From: JAAYJR01 sp964495655 | GTDB taxonomy: Bacteria; Bacteroidota; Bacteroidia; Bacteroidales; Prolixibacteraceae | Reading direction: 5' to 3' | Assembly (NCBI GenBank): GCA_964495655.1 | Contig: CAZBWK010000037.1 | Coordinates: forward strand, 1 to 35,030 | Length of the DNA stretch: 35,030 bases | In this document: positions 23,619 to 32,138 of the stretch, piece by piece | Position numbering within the stretch: position 1 is the first letter of the stretch | Layout: each line of letters begins with the position of its first letter | Program-made: the position numbers and the translations under genes | Notes under the pieces: generated by a model | Databases searched by the model: none | What the model saw: the letters and a program-made list of their open reading frames with translations, nothing else | Told to the model about the DNA's origin: nothing

Positions 23619-24806
23619 TTAATTAATTGCTGATTGTAAGTTAGTTGATTTAAAAACAGTGACTGTTGTACCTGTGTTTTTTTTGAATGCCCTGTTAAAT
23701 GAACTTAGTGAACCAAAGCCGGATTCTGTCGCAATAACCTGAAGTGAATAATTGATATTGTCACCATTTAATAATGTAATAGCATATTCTGTACGATATT
23801 TGTTAATGAGATCATTAAAACTTAATTGGAATTCAGTGTTTATTAAATTTGACAGGTAGGTGCGGTTTGTATTCAGTTCTCTGCAAAGATCTGTTATTTT
23901 CAGCTCGGGGTCGAGGAATCTTTTATTCACTTCCAGAAGTTTGATCAGATTGTTCTTTAGCTTAATATTTTTCGGATTTTCATTTTCTTCCGGGCATTCA
24001 GTTTCTTCGTCCTCATTAAAAGTGTTGACAGTAAAATTCTGATTATTCCCCAGAATCCCGATTATAAAAAACATTGTGCTGAATATAAATGCGGGGAAAG
24101 CCAGCATCGAATTATTATCAATGAAAAGGCCGCGGCCTAAAATATTTGCAACAGAGCTTGCGCATGAAGTGATTAAAAATGAAATACTCAGCATTTTGAC
24201 CCATATAAGTTCTCTTCCCTGCATGTTAGAATAAAAATTTGCTATCCGTTTATTATGTCTGGTTGCAAGTATATATCCTAAAATCAAATAGATAATAGTT
24301 TGAAATCCAAAAATTATCCTGCTGAGATAAAAGATTACAGACATGAGTTTTAAAGCGGATGAGGCGCCAAAACCGGGCATACCGTACTCTTTTAAAACAA
24401 TTTCATAGTAATGGACCTTCTCCTCATGAGTTAAAGTGAGAGAAATAATTAATAGCGAGGAAGACAGTATAATAGCAGGTAAAAAATGAGTTATATAATT
24501 TTTTTTTAATTTTACGTCACATGTCAGCAGGCGTATGTAGATATAATACATAGGGTATACTGACAGGCTGGTCAGATTATACAGCCAGTCTGTTTTAATA
24601 TATACATCCATTGTCGTTAAAAAAAACAGAGCATGACAGCCATATAAAGTTGCTGTCACTATCATAAATATACCCAGCCAGTAGCGTGCCTTATTCTTTG
24701 AGAATTCAGAAGTTATAAAAACCAATCCCCAAAAAAGAGGAATAAATACAGGTGTTAATACAATTACCTCTCTTAATAAAAAACCAATATTATCAAAATT
24801 ATGCAT
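23619..24806 (-). CDS. Membrane-anchored AraC-family transcriptional regulator
   Basis: The 395-residue protein has about seven hydrophobic segments in residues 1-255 (for example VIVLTPVFIPLFWGLVFITS and PAFIFSTMFFIIGILG). An acidic linker and a C-terminal AraC/XylS DNA-binding domain follow at about 290-390. The two helix-turn-helix units are visible at LKITDLCRELNTNRTYLSNL and LQVIATESGFGSLSSFNRAF. This layout, a membrane sensor fused to AraC, is common in Bacteroidota. The signal and targets are unknown. It faces the four-gene operon convergently and is divergent from the next gene. Confidence 0.9.
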   Translation of the reverse strand: MHNFDNIGFLLREVIVLTPVFIPLFWGLVFITSEFSKNKARYWLGIFMIVTATLYGCHALFFLTTMDVYIKTDWLYNLTSLSVYPMYYIYIRLLTCDVKLKKNYITHFLPAIILSSSLLIISLTLTHEEKVHYYEIVLKEYGMPGFGASSALKLMSVIFYLSRIIFGFQTIIYLILGYILATRHNKRIANFYSNMQGRELIWVKMLSISFLITSCASSVANILGRGLFIDNNSMLAFPAFIFSTMFFIIGILGNNQNFTVNTFNEDEETECPEENENPKNIKLKNNLIKLLEVNKRFLDPELKITDLCRELNTNRTYLSNLINTEFQLSFNDLINKYRTEYAITLLNGDNINYSLQVIATESGFGSLSSFNRAFKKNTGTTVTVFKSTNLQSAIN

Positions 24807-24953
24807 TTTGACTTACAAGTTTTACAACTTAAAGACTTAAGCTAAATCGTCCATTATTTTTATACATACAAATATATAATTTGAATTAATTAAACTCATA
24901 ATAATTAAACTTTTTTAGTATGACCTGGTCTAAAATATGTTATAACCTGAATT

Positions 24954-25373
24954 ATGTGTGCAATACTTTCATTATCACCATTAAAAAAATGGGTGAGATC
25001 AGTGATCATACCTCTCCGGCCAGGACTGATGATACCAGGCAAGTGGGTTATGTATGAATATTATTGTGAACAGGATAATGAACTGCTGCATATAAAAGAG
25101 GATCAGCTGCTGCGGAAAAAGTTATTTTGGGAAATAGAATTCGAAAGCGATGGGATTTTCAGGCAAAGATCTAATATCCCGGTCAAATTTTTTGAAAATG
25201 AGAAAGATTATCGCTGGAGCCTTTCTGGAAATTTTATAAATATTTGCAGTTTAGTCCCGGATCATAAGGAGGTATTCCAGTTTGCCCTGGTTAAAGATCA
25301 GATGAGATTGCTTCAGAAAACAAGATCAGGGAGCATTGTTTTTTTTGGATTCTTTAAAAAACAGCCGTTTTAG
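24954..25373 (+). CDS. Hypothetical protein, start uncertain
   Basis: An open frame of 139 codons shows normal protein composition from about residue 26 onward, beginning MIPGKWVMYEYYCEQDNELL (ATG at 25029). The alternation of GKWVMYEYY, LFWEIEFESDG, YRWSLSGNFI and SIVFFGFFKKQ suggests a small beta barrel of lipocalin-like size. The 25 residues before it look untypical, with no clear signal peptide, so ATG 25029 may be the real start, or a 5' part may have been lost. I do not recognise the family with confidence. Confidence 0.55.
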   Translation: MCAILSLSPLKKWVRSVIIPLRPGLMIPGKWVMYEYYCEQDNELLHIKEDQLLRKKLFWEIEFESDGIFRQRSNIPVKFFENEKDYRWSLSGNFINICSLVPDHKEVFQFALVKDQMRLLQKTRSGSIVFFGFFKKQPF

Positions 25374-25492
25374 TCGTTAAATATTATAAATTTGAAACCG
25401 GAATTATTTTATATGATTCGAATTAAATATTTTCAAAGGTATCATATGGAACCCGCATATGTTTTATTCATAACCTTATGTGATTTACAATT

Positions 25493-25505
25493 ATGCTCGT
25501 TTCAT
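25493..25505. repeat. ATGAAACGARCAT motif, copy 2
   Basis: The plus strand reads ATGCTCGTTTCAT, 29 nt before the phosphodiesterase start, in the opposite orientation to its gene compared with copies 1 and 3. An ATGGAACC stretch at 25446-25453 also echoes the duplicated leaders. Confidence 0.5.
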
Positions 25506-25534
25506 GAAGTTTTAAACAAATAAATTTTTTTATC

Positions 25535-26665
25535 ATGTCAAAGTCTGGTCTGTTTTTTTTAATTTTTATGGCATTTTCTCTCCTCCTTCAGGCACAAACC
25601 AATGATGGTATGCTTAGGATGGACGAGTTCAGGAGTTCAAAAAAACGGGATAATATCATTATCCCTGATGTCGTGGGTTATCATACGCTGAAATGTGATT
25701 TTCATATGCATACAATGTTTTCTGACGGACTCGTCTGGCCAACTGTTAGGGTGCAGGAGGTATGGAAGGAAGGGCTTGATGTTATGGCTATTACCGATCA
25801 TATAGAGTATCAGCCGCATTCAAAAGATGTTATTGTCAATCACAACCGGCCTTACGAACTTGCTAAAGATATGGCGGCGGAGAATAATATTATTTTTATA
25901 AAAGGCACTGAAATTACCCGTGCAACACCTCCCGGACATTTTAACGCACTATTCATAGGTGATGCCTCCGGATATGTTGAAGAAAGGGATGACAATTCTA
26001 AAGATAAAGTAGCGATTTCTAAAGCTGTGGAACAAAATGCTTTTATTTTCTGGAATCATCCCGGATGGAAAGTTAACCAGATCGAAGGTTCCTACGAGTG
26101 GATCGATTTTGTGGATAGGTTGTATAAGGAGAAATCAGTTCATGGAATTGAGGTTTTTAATGGTTTCGGATTTCACAAGAAGGCACTTGACTGGTGCGTG
26201 GATTATGATCTTACTGTGATGGGAACTACAGATGTGCATAATATTATTGGTTATGATTATAATTTAGGTGATGTAGTCCACAGAACAATGACCCTCGTTT
26301 TCGCAAAAGAAAGAACCGCCGAATCTGTCAGGGAAGCGCTGGAGGCCGGACGTACTGTCGCATGGGCAAGTAAATATATTGCCGGTAAGGAGGAGCATGT
26401 AAAAAATTTATTTCATGCCTGCATTGAGGTCACTCCTGCTTTTCATTCAAAGAATGACCGTAAATATTATGAAGTAAAAAATAACAGTGACATCTATTTT
26501 GAAATGAATCTGAAGTCGGGCAACGGCACTTCAGGGATTATTCTGTACCCGCGCTCTTCACAAATCATAACTGCCGGTGAAGATCAGCAAAATTTATCCT
26601 ATGAGGTCAGTAATGCATATATCAGAAGCGATAAAAATCTCGTTGTAGACATTCCCTTAAGATAA
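25535..26665 (+). CDS. Exported PHP-fold phosphodiesterase (Sb-PDE-like)
   Basis: The 376-residue protein has a signal peptide (LFFLIFMAFSLLLQAQ) and a PHP metallophosphoesterase domain similar to the Sphingobacterium phosphodiesterase Sb-PDE. The metal-binding residues lie in KCDFHMHTMFSDG (residues about 51-63), MAITDHIEY, FIKGTEITR, FWNHPGWK and MGTTDVHNI. These fix the trinuclear-type site of PHP enzymes. The C-terminal 90 residues are a small beta domain. Family members split organic phosphodiesters in the periplasm, perhaps for phosphate scavenging. It is monocistronic and ends at a strong hairpin. Confidence 0.9.
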   Translation: MSKSGLFFLIFMAFSLLLQAQTNDGMLRMDEFRSSKKRDNIIIPDVVGYHTLKCDFHMHTMFSDGLVWPTVRVQEVWKEGLDVMAITDHIEYQPHSKDVIVNHNRPYELAKDMAAENNIIFIKGTEITRATPPGHFNALFIGDASGYVEERDDNSKDKVAISKAVEQNAFIFWNHPGWKVNQIEGSYEWIDFVDRLYKEKSVHGIEVFNGFGFHKKALDWCVDYDLTVMGTTDVHNIIGYDYNLGDVVHRTMTLVFAKERTAESVREALEAGRTVAWASKYIAGKEEHVKNLFHACIEVTPAFHSKNDRKYYEVKNNSDIYFEMNLKSGNGTSGIILYPRSSQIITAGEDQQNLSYEVSNAYIRSDKNLVVDIPLR

Positions 26666-26728
26666 TATTTCCGGTTAGGTCACAACAGGTTGATGTGCTT
26701 TTTACAGAACCGTTTTAATGGCATAAAA

Positions 26729-26754
26729 AAGCCGGCTCATATGAGGGCCGGCTT
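26729..26754. terminator. Bidirectional terminator between convergent genes
   Basis: AAGCCGGC (26729-26736) and GCCGGCTT (26747-26754) form an 8-bp GC-rich stem with a 10-nt loop. On the minus strand the stem runs into TTTTTT, a standard terminator for the small secreted protein gene. On the plus strand the T-run is weak, but the stem can still serve the phosphodiesterase gene. Confidence 0.8.
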
Positions 26755-26776
26755 ATAGATTCTTTTAATTGATGGC

Positions 26777-27097
26777 TTATTTTCCGCAACTGGCGGAGGC
26801 AGTTTTTGTTTTGTCTGCACAACCTTCTGACTTGGCTGATTTGTCTGAACAACCTTCGGATTTGGCTTTACTGTCTGACTTGGCTTCTCCTCCGCTGCAG
26901 CTTTTTGACTTGCTTTCAGCTTTTACCTCTTTTGCTTTTTTAGCCTCTTCATTACTGACTTCAGCTGTCGCATTCTGATCGTTTTCTGCAACTACTGTTA
27001 CTTTTGATTCTTCGGAATTTACCGCTCTGACATTTGCTGTTGATACCGATATTCCGTAAACCATAATAAATGTAAAAATAAATAATAGCTTTTTCAT
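26777..27097 (-). CDS. Small secreted Lys/Ser-rich protein with cysteine repeats
   Basis: The 106-residue protein has a signal peptide (KLLFIFTFIMVYGISVSTA). A low-complexity mature part follows, rich in Lys, Ser, Glu and Ala. Its C-terminal half carries imperfect repeats around KSEGCSDKSA and KSEGCADKT, and cysteines also sit in KSCSGGE and ASCGK, four in all. No domain is recognised. The cysteines could bind metal or crosslink in the envelope; that is a guess. The start is fixed by the signal peptide. Its leader is almost the same as that of the FISUMP gene 14 kb away, suggesting joint control. A terminator lies downstream. Confidence 0.82.
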   Translation of the reverse strand: MKKLLFIFTFIMVYGISVSTANVRAVNSEESKVTVVAENDQNATAEVSNEEAKKAKEVKAESKSKSCSGGEAKSDSKAKSEGCSDKSAKSEGCADKTKTASASCGK

Positions 27098-27180
27098 CTG
27101 TTTAAAATTTTATAATTACTTGTAAATAAATTAATTAAAAATTTGAGAACATATGGAACCGTTCGTTCCTCACTCTCACA
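27098..27180 (-). repeat. Duplicated 5' leader, copy B
   Basis: This stretch abuts the start codon of the small secreted protein and is nearly identical to 13080-13164, including the inverted repeat GGAAC-N5-GTTCC. Weaker likeness goes on to the 13-mer at 27233-27245. Such conservation next to unrelated coding sequence points to a shared control element or a recent copy event. Confidence 0.85.
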
Positions 27181-27798
27181 TATTCTTATTTTAATCATAT
27201 TTTTTTGTGTTATTTTTTGATTAAAAAAGAACATGTTCGTTTCATCTGTTAAAAATTTTAAGTGTTGTCAATTAATACCTTTTCTCTGTTACCAATTTCA
27301 ATTCAATATTAAAAACAATTTTAATATAATCCAAAAAAATATTAATATATTTTTATCCTCAAATATTGATAATATATATATGATGTTGATTTACAGATTA
27401 TAATTACAAGATAAAAAAATAATAACTTAATGAATATATTTACAACTACATAAGATTTGATAAAATCTTTGAACCCGGTGTTCGAAAATATTTAAGAATA
27501 ATATTTACATGCACCTCACTGCTTTCGGTCTTAACTCTTCTACAAGCTTTCTATTACTGGTGTTGTCTTCTCTTACGTCTGCAATGGAATTTATATTGTT
27601 ATCTGTTTTTTTTACTTAACAAATATCATTATATCCGGTTTTAATTCTGAAAGTGATTATTTTTGACGGTTTTGAATTCAGGCAGTTTAGTAAATAACAT
27701 GTACTTTAACAGACTGGAGTTATCATGTAAAAAAAATGATTGCAAAGCACATTTAAGTCAGGAGCGAATCTTAATATTCTTAACAGCTATAAAATAAA
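27181..27798. other. AT-rich gene-free region between divergent genes
   Basis: About 620 bases hold no coding frame or RNA gene that I can support. The 13-mer motif is at 27233-27245, and a -7-like TATTTTTG is at 27658-27665 on the plus strand, 134 nt before miaA and without a good -33 partner. Confidence 0.45.
27233..27245 (-). repeat. ATGAAACGARCAT motif, copy 3
   Basis: The minus strand reads ATGAAACGAACAT, 136 nt upstream of the small secreted protein start, the same orientation and distance as copy 1. Confidence 0.55.
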
Positions 27799-28713
27799 AT
27801 GACAAAGTATAACCTTATAACGATACTCGGACCAACGGCAACAGGTAAAACCCGTCTGGCTGCCATGCTTGCCAACCGGACAGACGGTGAGATTATTTCA
27901 GCTGATTCCAGGCAGGTTTATCGCAGAATGGATATTGGGACCGGTAAAGATTACAGCGATTATCTTGTCGGCGGGAATGAAATACCTTGTCACCTTCTCG
28001 ATATTGAAGACCCCGGAAATCATTATAATGTTTATAGATTTCAAACGGATTTTATTGAGGCGTATAAAGATATTGTGGCAAGAGATAAGATGCCGGTTTT
28101 ATGCGGGGGGTCGGGATTATACCTGGAAGCAGTACTGAAAAATTATAAACTGATAACTGTCCCGCCGGATAAAGAGCTCAGACAGAAGCTAAGGGGAAAA
28201 ACGCTTGACGAGCTGACTGCTATTTTATGGGAGTTAAAACCCGGATTACATAATAAAACGGATATCGAAACTGAAAGAAGAGCGCTGCGGGCAATTGAAA
28301 TAGAGCTTTATTATAAGAATAATCCAATGCTTGAAACAGATATGCCTGCAATTAATAGTCTGAATATAGGTCTGATGTTTGACAGGGAAACCCGCAGAAA
28401 ACGGATTTCAGAAAGATTACAACAGCGTATTGAGCTGGGAATGATAGGGGAGGTAAAGAAACTCCTTGACTCAGGATTGACACCACAGCAACTTATATAT
28501 TATGGCCTGGAATATAAATATATCACTCTTTACATTACCGGTGAACTTACTTATGACGAGATGACTTCCAGACTGGAAACAGCTATTCATCAGTTTGCTA
28601 AAAGACAGATGACATGGTTCAGGGGTATGATAAAGAGGGGTATTGATATTAATTGGATTGACGGGAATCTTTCTACAGATGAAAAAATTGAAAAAATTCT
28701 TGAATTGTTTTAA
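27799..28713 (+). CDS. miaA: tRNA dimethylallyltransferase MiaA
   Basis: The 304-residue protein transfers a dimethylallyl group from DMAPP to A37 of tRNAs that read codons starting with U. The P-loop GPTATGKT is at residues 11-18. It is followed by EIISADSRQVYRRMDIGTGK, HLLDIEDP, VLCGGSGLYLEAVL, and the C-terminal YYGLEYKYITLYITG with FAKRQMTWFRG, all standard MiaA elements. The length is normal. It reads toward map but is probably a separate transcript, with a 110-nt gap. It draws on the same isoprenoid pool as the prenyl synthase, but no link is implied. Confidence 0.97.
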   Translation: MTKYNLITILGPTATGKTRLAAMLANRTDGEIISADSRQVYRRMDIGTGKDYSDYLVGGNEIPCHLLDIEDPGNHYNVYRFQTDFIEAYKDIVARDKMPVLCGGSGLYLEAVLKNYKLITVPPDKELRQKLRGKTLDELTAILWELKPGLHNKTDIETERRALRAIEIELYYKNNPMLETDMPAINSLNIGLMFDRETRRKRISERLQQRIELGMIGEVKKLLDSGLTPQQLIYYGLEYKYITLYITGELTYDEMTSRLETAIHQFAKRQMTWFRGMIKRGIDINWIDGNLSTDEKIEKILELF

Positions 28714-28823
28714 AGCTAATATTAGTTTAATTGATTACCTCTTAACTTTTTCTGCAAATTTATTGTCAGGTTTTGAAATGCAATCATATTTAACCAATTT
28801 TACAACAAATTTAATTTTGTTAT

Positions 28824-29603
28824 ATGGGTAATATAATAATTAAAACGCCCCGACAGATTGACGGGATTAGGGAGAGTTGCAGGTTGGCTGCAGAGACTCT
28901 TGATTATGCGGGACAATTTGTTAAAGAAGGTGTTACCACCGAATTCATTGATCACAAAATAGAAGAGTTTATTCTTAACCATGACGCCCTGCCTGCTCCA
29001 AAAGGTTACAATGGCTTTCCCAAAGCAAGCTGTATATCACTTAATGAAGTAGTATGCCACGGAATACCTTCTGACGATATTGTTATTAAAGAGGGAGATA
29101 TACTGAATATTGATATTACAACTATTTTGAATGGCTTTTATGGTGACACTTCCCGGATGTTTGCCGTAGGAGTGGTAAATAATACGGCAAGACAACTTAT
29201 TGATGTGAGCAGACATTGCCTCAACCTTGGAATTCAACAGGTTTTTCCGGGAAATTATTTTGGAAACATCGGGTTTGTTATCAGCAGGTATGCTAAATCA
29301 CAGGGATTTAGCGTGGTTTATGAATTTTGCGGACATGGTGTGGGGATCGAATTTCATGAAGAGCCCCAGGTAGACCATACTTCAAGAAGAAACCGAGGAA
29401 ACATTATGAAGACGGGTATGATCTTTACAATAGAACCAATGATAAACCAGGGAAAACCGGCAACCAGGATAGATAAAACCGACGGGTGGACAGCCAGGAC
29501 AATAGACAATAAGCTGTCGGCACAGTTTGAACATACGGTACTTGTAACATCTACAGGATATGAAGTTTTAACAGATATCCATAATGAGTATGACATTACA
29601 TGA
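28824..29603 (+). CDS. map: Type I methionine aminopeptidase
   Basis: The 259-residue cytoplasmic enzyme removes the first methionine from nascent proteins. All five metal ligands are visible: Asp in LNIDITT, Asp in YGDTSRMF, His in FCGHGVGIEFHE, Glu in FTIEPMIN and Glu in AQFEHTVLV. The length and order are those of type Ia enzymes. In many Bacteroidota map sits with ribosomal genes; here it is next to miaA, so it may be a second copy. A TAATTTTG box at 28812-28819 ends just 4 nt before the ATG, which would imply a nearly leaderless message if real. Confidence 0.95.
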   Translation: MGNIIIKTPRQIDGIRESCRLAAETLDYAGQFVKEGVTTEFIDHKIEEFILNHDALPAPKGYNGFPKASCISLNEVVCHGIPSDDIVIKEGDILNIDITTILNGFYGDTSRMFAVGVVNNTARQLIDVSRHCLNLGIQQVFPGNYFGNIGFVISRYAKSQGFSVVYEFCGHGVGIEFHEEPQVDHTSRRNRGNIMKTGMIFTIEPMINQGKPATRIDKTDGWTARTIDNKLSAQFEHTVLVTSTGYEVLTDIHNEYDIT

Positions 29604-29766
29604 ATGTTTTGTTCATCTTTAAGCCGGCTGATTTAGAAATTAATCGAATATTGTACAGAGTGTAAATATGTTAAAATGATGATTTTCATCCCATAGCTTT
29701 AAATTAACAATTATAATGAGATGAGAACAGAATATTTTATCTTTATCCCCGCTAAATAAAGTTATT

Positions 29767-30150
29767 ATGTCACTTGTTATTGAAGAAAAGGATCTTGAAA
29801 AATTTATAATGGTAGGCGACAGAGTACTTGTAAAACCAAAAGTACCAACAAGTAAAACTAAATCAGGGTTATATCTTCCTCCTACTGTTCAGGAAGGAGA
29901 GAAAGTACATAGCGGATACATCGTTAAAGTCGGACCAGGTTATCCGATTCCTGCTGTCAATGAGGAAGATGAAGCCTGGAAGCAGAAACAGGATAACGTT
30001 AAATATGTTCCGCTTCAGGCTAAAAGAGGGGATCTTGCTGTTTACCTGAATAAAAGTGGTTTTGAAATTGAATTCAATAAGGAGAAATATATAATACTTC
30101 CACATTCAGCTATCCTGATGATAATCAGGGACGAGAACCTTTTAGCATAG
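29767..30150 (+). CDS. Orphan GroES-like co-chaperonin variant
   Basis: The 127-residue protein has the GroES fold. VGDRVLVKPKVP is followed by the mobile loop SKTKSGLYLPPTVQEGEKVH, then GYIVKVGPG and the closing YIILPHSAILMII. It is about 30 residues longer than ordinary GroES, because of an N-terminal lead and a polar insertion (about residues 60-85, with NEEDEAWKQKQDNVKYV) where the roof loop would be. No groEL is beside it. Variants of this kind occur as second GroES-family proteins in Bacteroidota. Its last 26 nt overlap the end of the aminotransferase gene on the other strand. Confidence 0.88.
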   Translation: MSLVIEEKDLEKFIMVGDRVLVKPKVPTSKTKSGLYLPPTVQEGEKVHSGYIVKVGPGYPIPAVNEEDEAWKQKQDNVKYVPLQAKRGDLAVYLNKSGFEIEFNKEKYIILPHSAILMIIRDENLLA

Positions 30151-31432
30151 TCTCGCGGCAGGCATTGTATATGCCGTCAAATAAGTTCTTGATATCCCCG
30201 GATGCTACAGAAGAAAAAGCAAGGCGGAGAACATTGTCGAGACTTATGGTGCCAATATTGTATTTTTGAATAAGCAGCTGGCGAACCTCTTCACTGTTGA
30301 GGCCTTCCGTTAGCCTGATACACATGAAATATCCTGAATTATAAGGAAGAGCGGTAAAGTACTCTTTATATTTATCATCTTTAAGGGTTTCGTTTATAAT
30401 ATCATACCGTTGCTTCATTATTTTAAATTTATTCATTTTCTGAGCTGCATATTCACCGCTGTCATATGCTGATAACAAAAGTGACTGCGACAGATTGGAA
30501 GCATTGGAAATGTTACCCCTTATGGCTCCTGCGGTTTTAGATTCAAGAGAACTGTATAATTCACCGGTGCCTCCCCGGATGCCATAAGTAATGAATCCTA
30601 CCCTGAATCCCCATACATAGTCCTCTTTCGTGGGACCGTCGATTTTTACGGCGAGTATATTTTTATGCAGATTGGCAAGCGGGGCAAAAATACTCTCTGT
30701 CGCTATCCCCTCTTCATAAACCAATCCGAAGTATGCATCATCGATTAAAGTAATAATTTTATTTCCTTTTTCGGCTGACTGATACAATATCTCAACAATA
30801 GCATCGGATTCAGATTTTGCCGGAGTATAGCCTGAGGGATTATTTGGAAAGTTAAGCATGACTATTTTTTTTCCTGACTTTGCTGAATTAAGCCTGGACC
30901 CGAAAGATTCCAGATCAAATTTTCCGTTTTTAAACAGATTGAACTTATTGAATTTTGCACCGTAGGCATTGGATAGTATTAAGTTATAGTTACCCCAGTA
31001 AAGTGAAGGCATGATGATCTCATCGTCAGGGTCGACAAATAAATAGCCTGTCATGCTGATACCATGTGTTAATGCGCAGGTTACTACAGGAAGGCTTATC
31101 TCATTTTTTTCCAGGGAAGGATTTTTTTCATATATCATGCTTTTCCATTTGGAACGCAAATCGGGGCGTCCAAAGCTGGGAGCATAAGGAAAAATCAGAG
31201 AAGGGTCAAGATCAACTTTTGAAGCAATCGAATTAAGACGCATTGGTGTGCCGTCATCTTCCACAGCTGCACCTATGGTGGCATTAATCTTAGTGCCTTT
31301 GGCCTCTGCTGTTTGTCCAAGAATGCCTTTCCTCGGGAAAAATATATTTTTTCCCTTTTCTGAAAGCAAATCGAATACATTGTGGTTTGCAGTCTTAATA
31401 ATATTATTGAGTTCTTCAGCTTGTGGATTCAT
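30125..31432 (-). CDS. Class I/II PLP-dependent aminotransferase
   Basis: The 435-residue protein is a fold-type I aminotransferase. The landmarks are NFPNNPSGYTP (substrate/PLP-binding Asn), IDDAYFGLVYEEG with the cofactor Asp and Tyr, the probable PLP lysine in DGPTKEDYVWGFRVGF, and the C-terminal carboxylate-binding Arg in GYFMCIRL. It may act on aspartate, aromatic or another amino acid; the subgroup is not clear, and the PLP-lysine context (GPTK) is less usual than SxSK. The start at 31432 fits a short amphipathic N-terminal helix. It is monocistronic. Confidence 0.9.
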   Translation of the reverse strand: MNPQAEELNNIIKTANHNVFDLLSEKGKNIFFPRKGILGQTAEAKGTKINATIGAAVEDDGTPMRLNSIASKVDLDPSLIFPYAPSFGRPDLRSKWKSMIYEKNPSLEKNEISLPVVTCALTHGISMTGYLFVDPDDEIIMPSLYWGNYNLILSNAYGAKFNKFNLFKNGKFDLESFGSRLNSAKSGKKIVMLNFPNNPSGYTPAKSESDAIVEILYQSAEKGNKIITLIDDAYFGLVYEEGIATESIFAPLANLHKNILAVKIDGPTKEDYVWGFRVGFITYGIRGGTGELYSSLESKTAGAIRGNISNASNLSQSLLLSAYDSGEYAAQKMNKFKIMKQRYDIINETLKDDKYKEYFTALPYNSGYFMCIRLTEGLNSEEVRQLLIQKYNIGTISLDNVLRLAFSSVASGDIKNLFDGIYNACRETMLKGSRP

Positions 31433-31612
31433 AATTAAAATTTTGAATATTTAGTATTTTAGCAATTGTTGTAATAATTGGCCGCAATATAAGCAATAGG
31501 GAGATAATAGTTGAGGTTTGTTGACAAAATGAAGTGTTTTTTTATATTTTGCTAACATATACCTTTTGTGAATAATTCAAAAAAAATATTTCTTACAGTT
31601 CATTTTTTATTA

Positions 31613-32035
31613 TTAAAGTGCATTTAAAGCGCCGGCAATTATAAAAAAGCCTGTCACGGCAAAAAATGCAGAAATGATGGTCAGATAAGATTTCCATTTA
31701 CTCTCTTTCAGCTCAAATATCAGAGCAGGTACAGCAGTCAGTCCGGAGAATAAAAAAAAGATATATGCAGGAAACAACCGGGCAGGAAATGGCAAATCAC
31801 CCGCGATGTTTTCATCCATCTCCTCACTTATGATCTCTTCCGGGGTTAAATACCTGTGTGATGAGAAGTACCCCCTGTTAATGGCCCATGCGGCAAATAA
31901 TCCGAGTATGATTAAAATAACTATTCCTGTAAGTCTGAAAACTTTTTTTTTCTCAACATTGCCGTAGACATATGCAATAATACCGGCGAAAACAATCCAT
32001 TGAGGTAAAGTATAAATAAACTGTTCAGGATTCAT
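31613..32035 (-). CDS. Small integral membrane protein of unknown function
   Basis: I chose ATG 32033-32035 (MNPEQFIYTLPQWIVFAGII) rather than the ATG six codons upstream. The 140 residues hold four hydrophobic segments, at about 10-24, 34-52, 86-103 and 115-138, with an acidic stretch (TPEEIISEEMDEN) in the large loop between the second and third. No family is recognised. It is divergent from the HAD phosphatase gene. Confidence 0.75.
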   Translation of the reverse strand: MNPEQFIYTLPQWIVFAGIIAYVYGNVEKKKVFRLTGIVILIILGLFAAWAINRGYFSSHRYLTPEEIISEEMDENIAGDLPFPARLFPAYIFFLFSGLTAVPALIFELKESKWKSYLTIISAFFAVTGFFIIAGALNAL

Positions 32036-32083
32036 CGTTTCAATTTTCAGCAAAATTGATAATTTTTTTCAAACAATAAAAGG

Positions 32084-32115
32084 TTTGTGCGAGTCATCCA
32101 TTTATTTTATTTTTG
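32084..32115 (+). promoter_or_regulatory. Bacteroidota-type promoter of the HAD phosphatase gene
   Basis: TTTG (32084-32087), a 20-nt spacer and TATTTTTG (32108-32115) match the consensus closely. Initiation near 32121 lies after the ATG at 32085, so that codon cannot be the start, and GTG 32139 is preferred. Confidence 0.65.
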
Positions 32116-32138
32116 ATGCCAAATTAATATGCCTGTCT

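Noticed and set aside
28812..28819. Firm promoter call for map
   Set aside because: TAATTTTG fits the -7 consensus but lies 4 nt from the ATG and has no -33 partner, so only mentioned with the gene.
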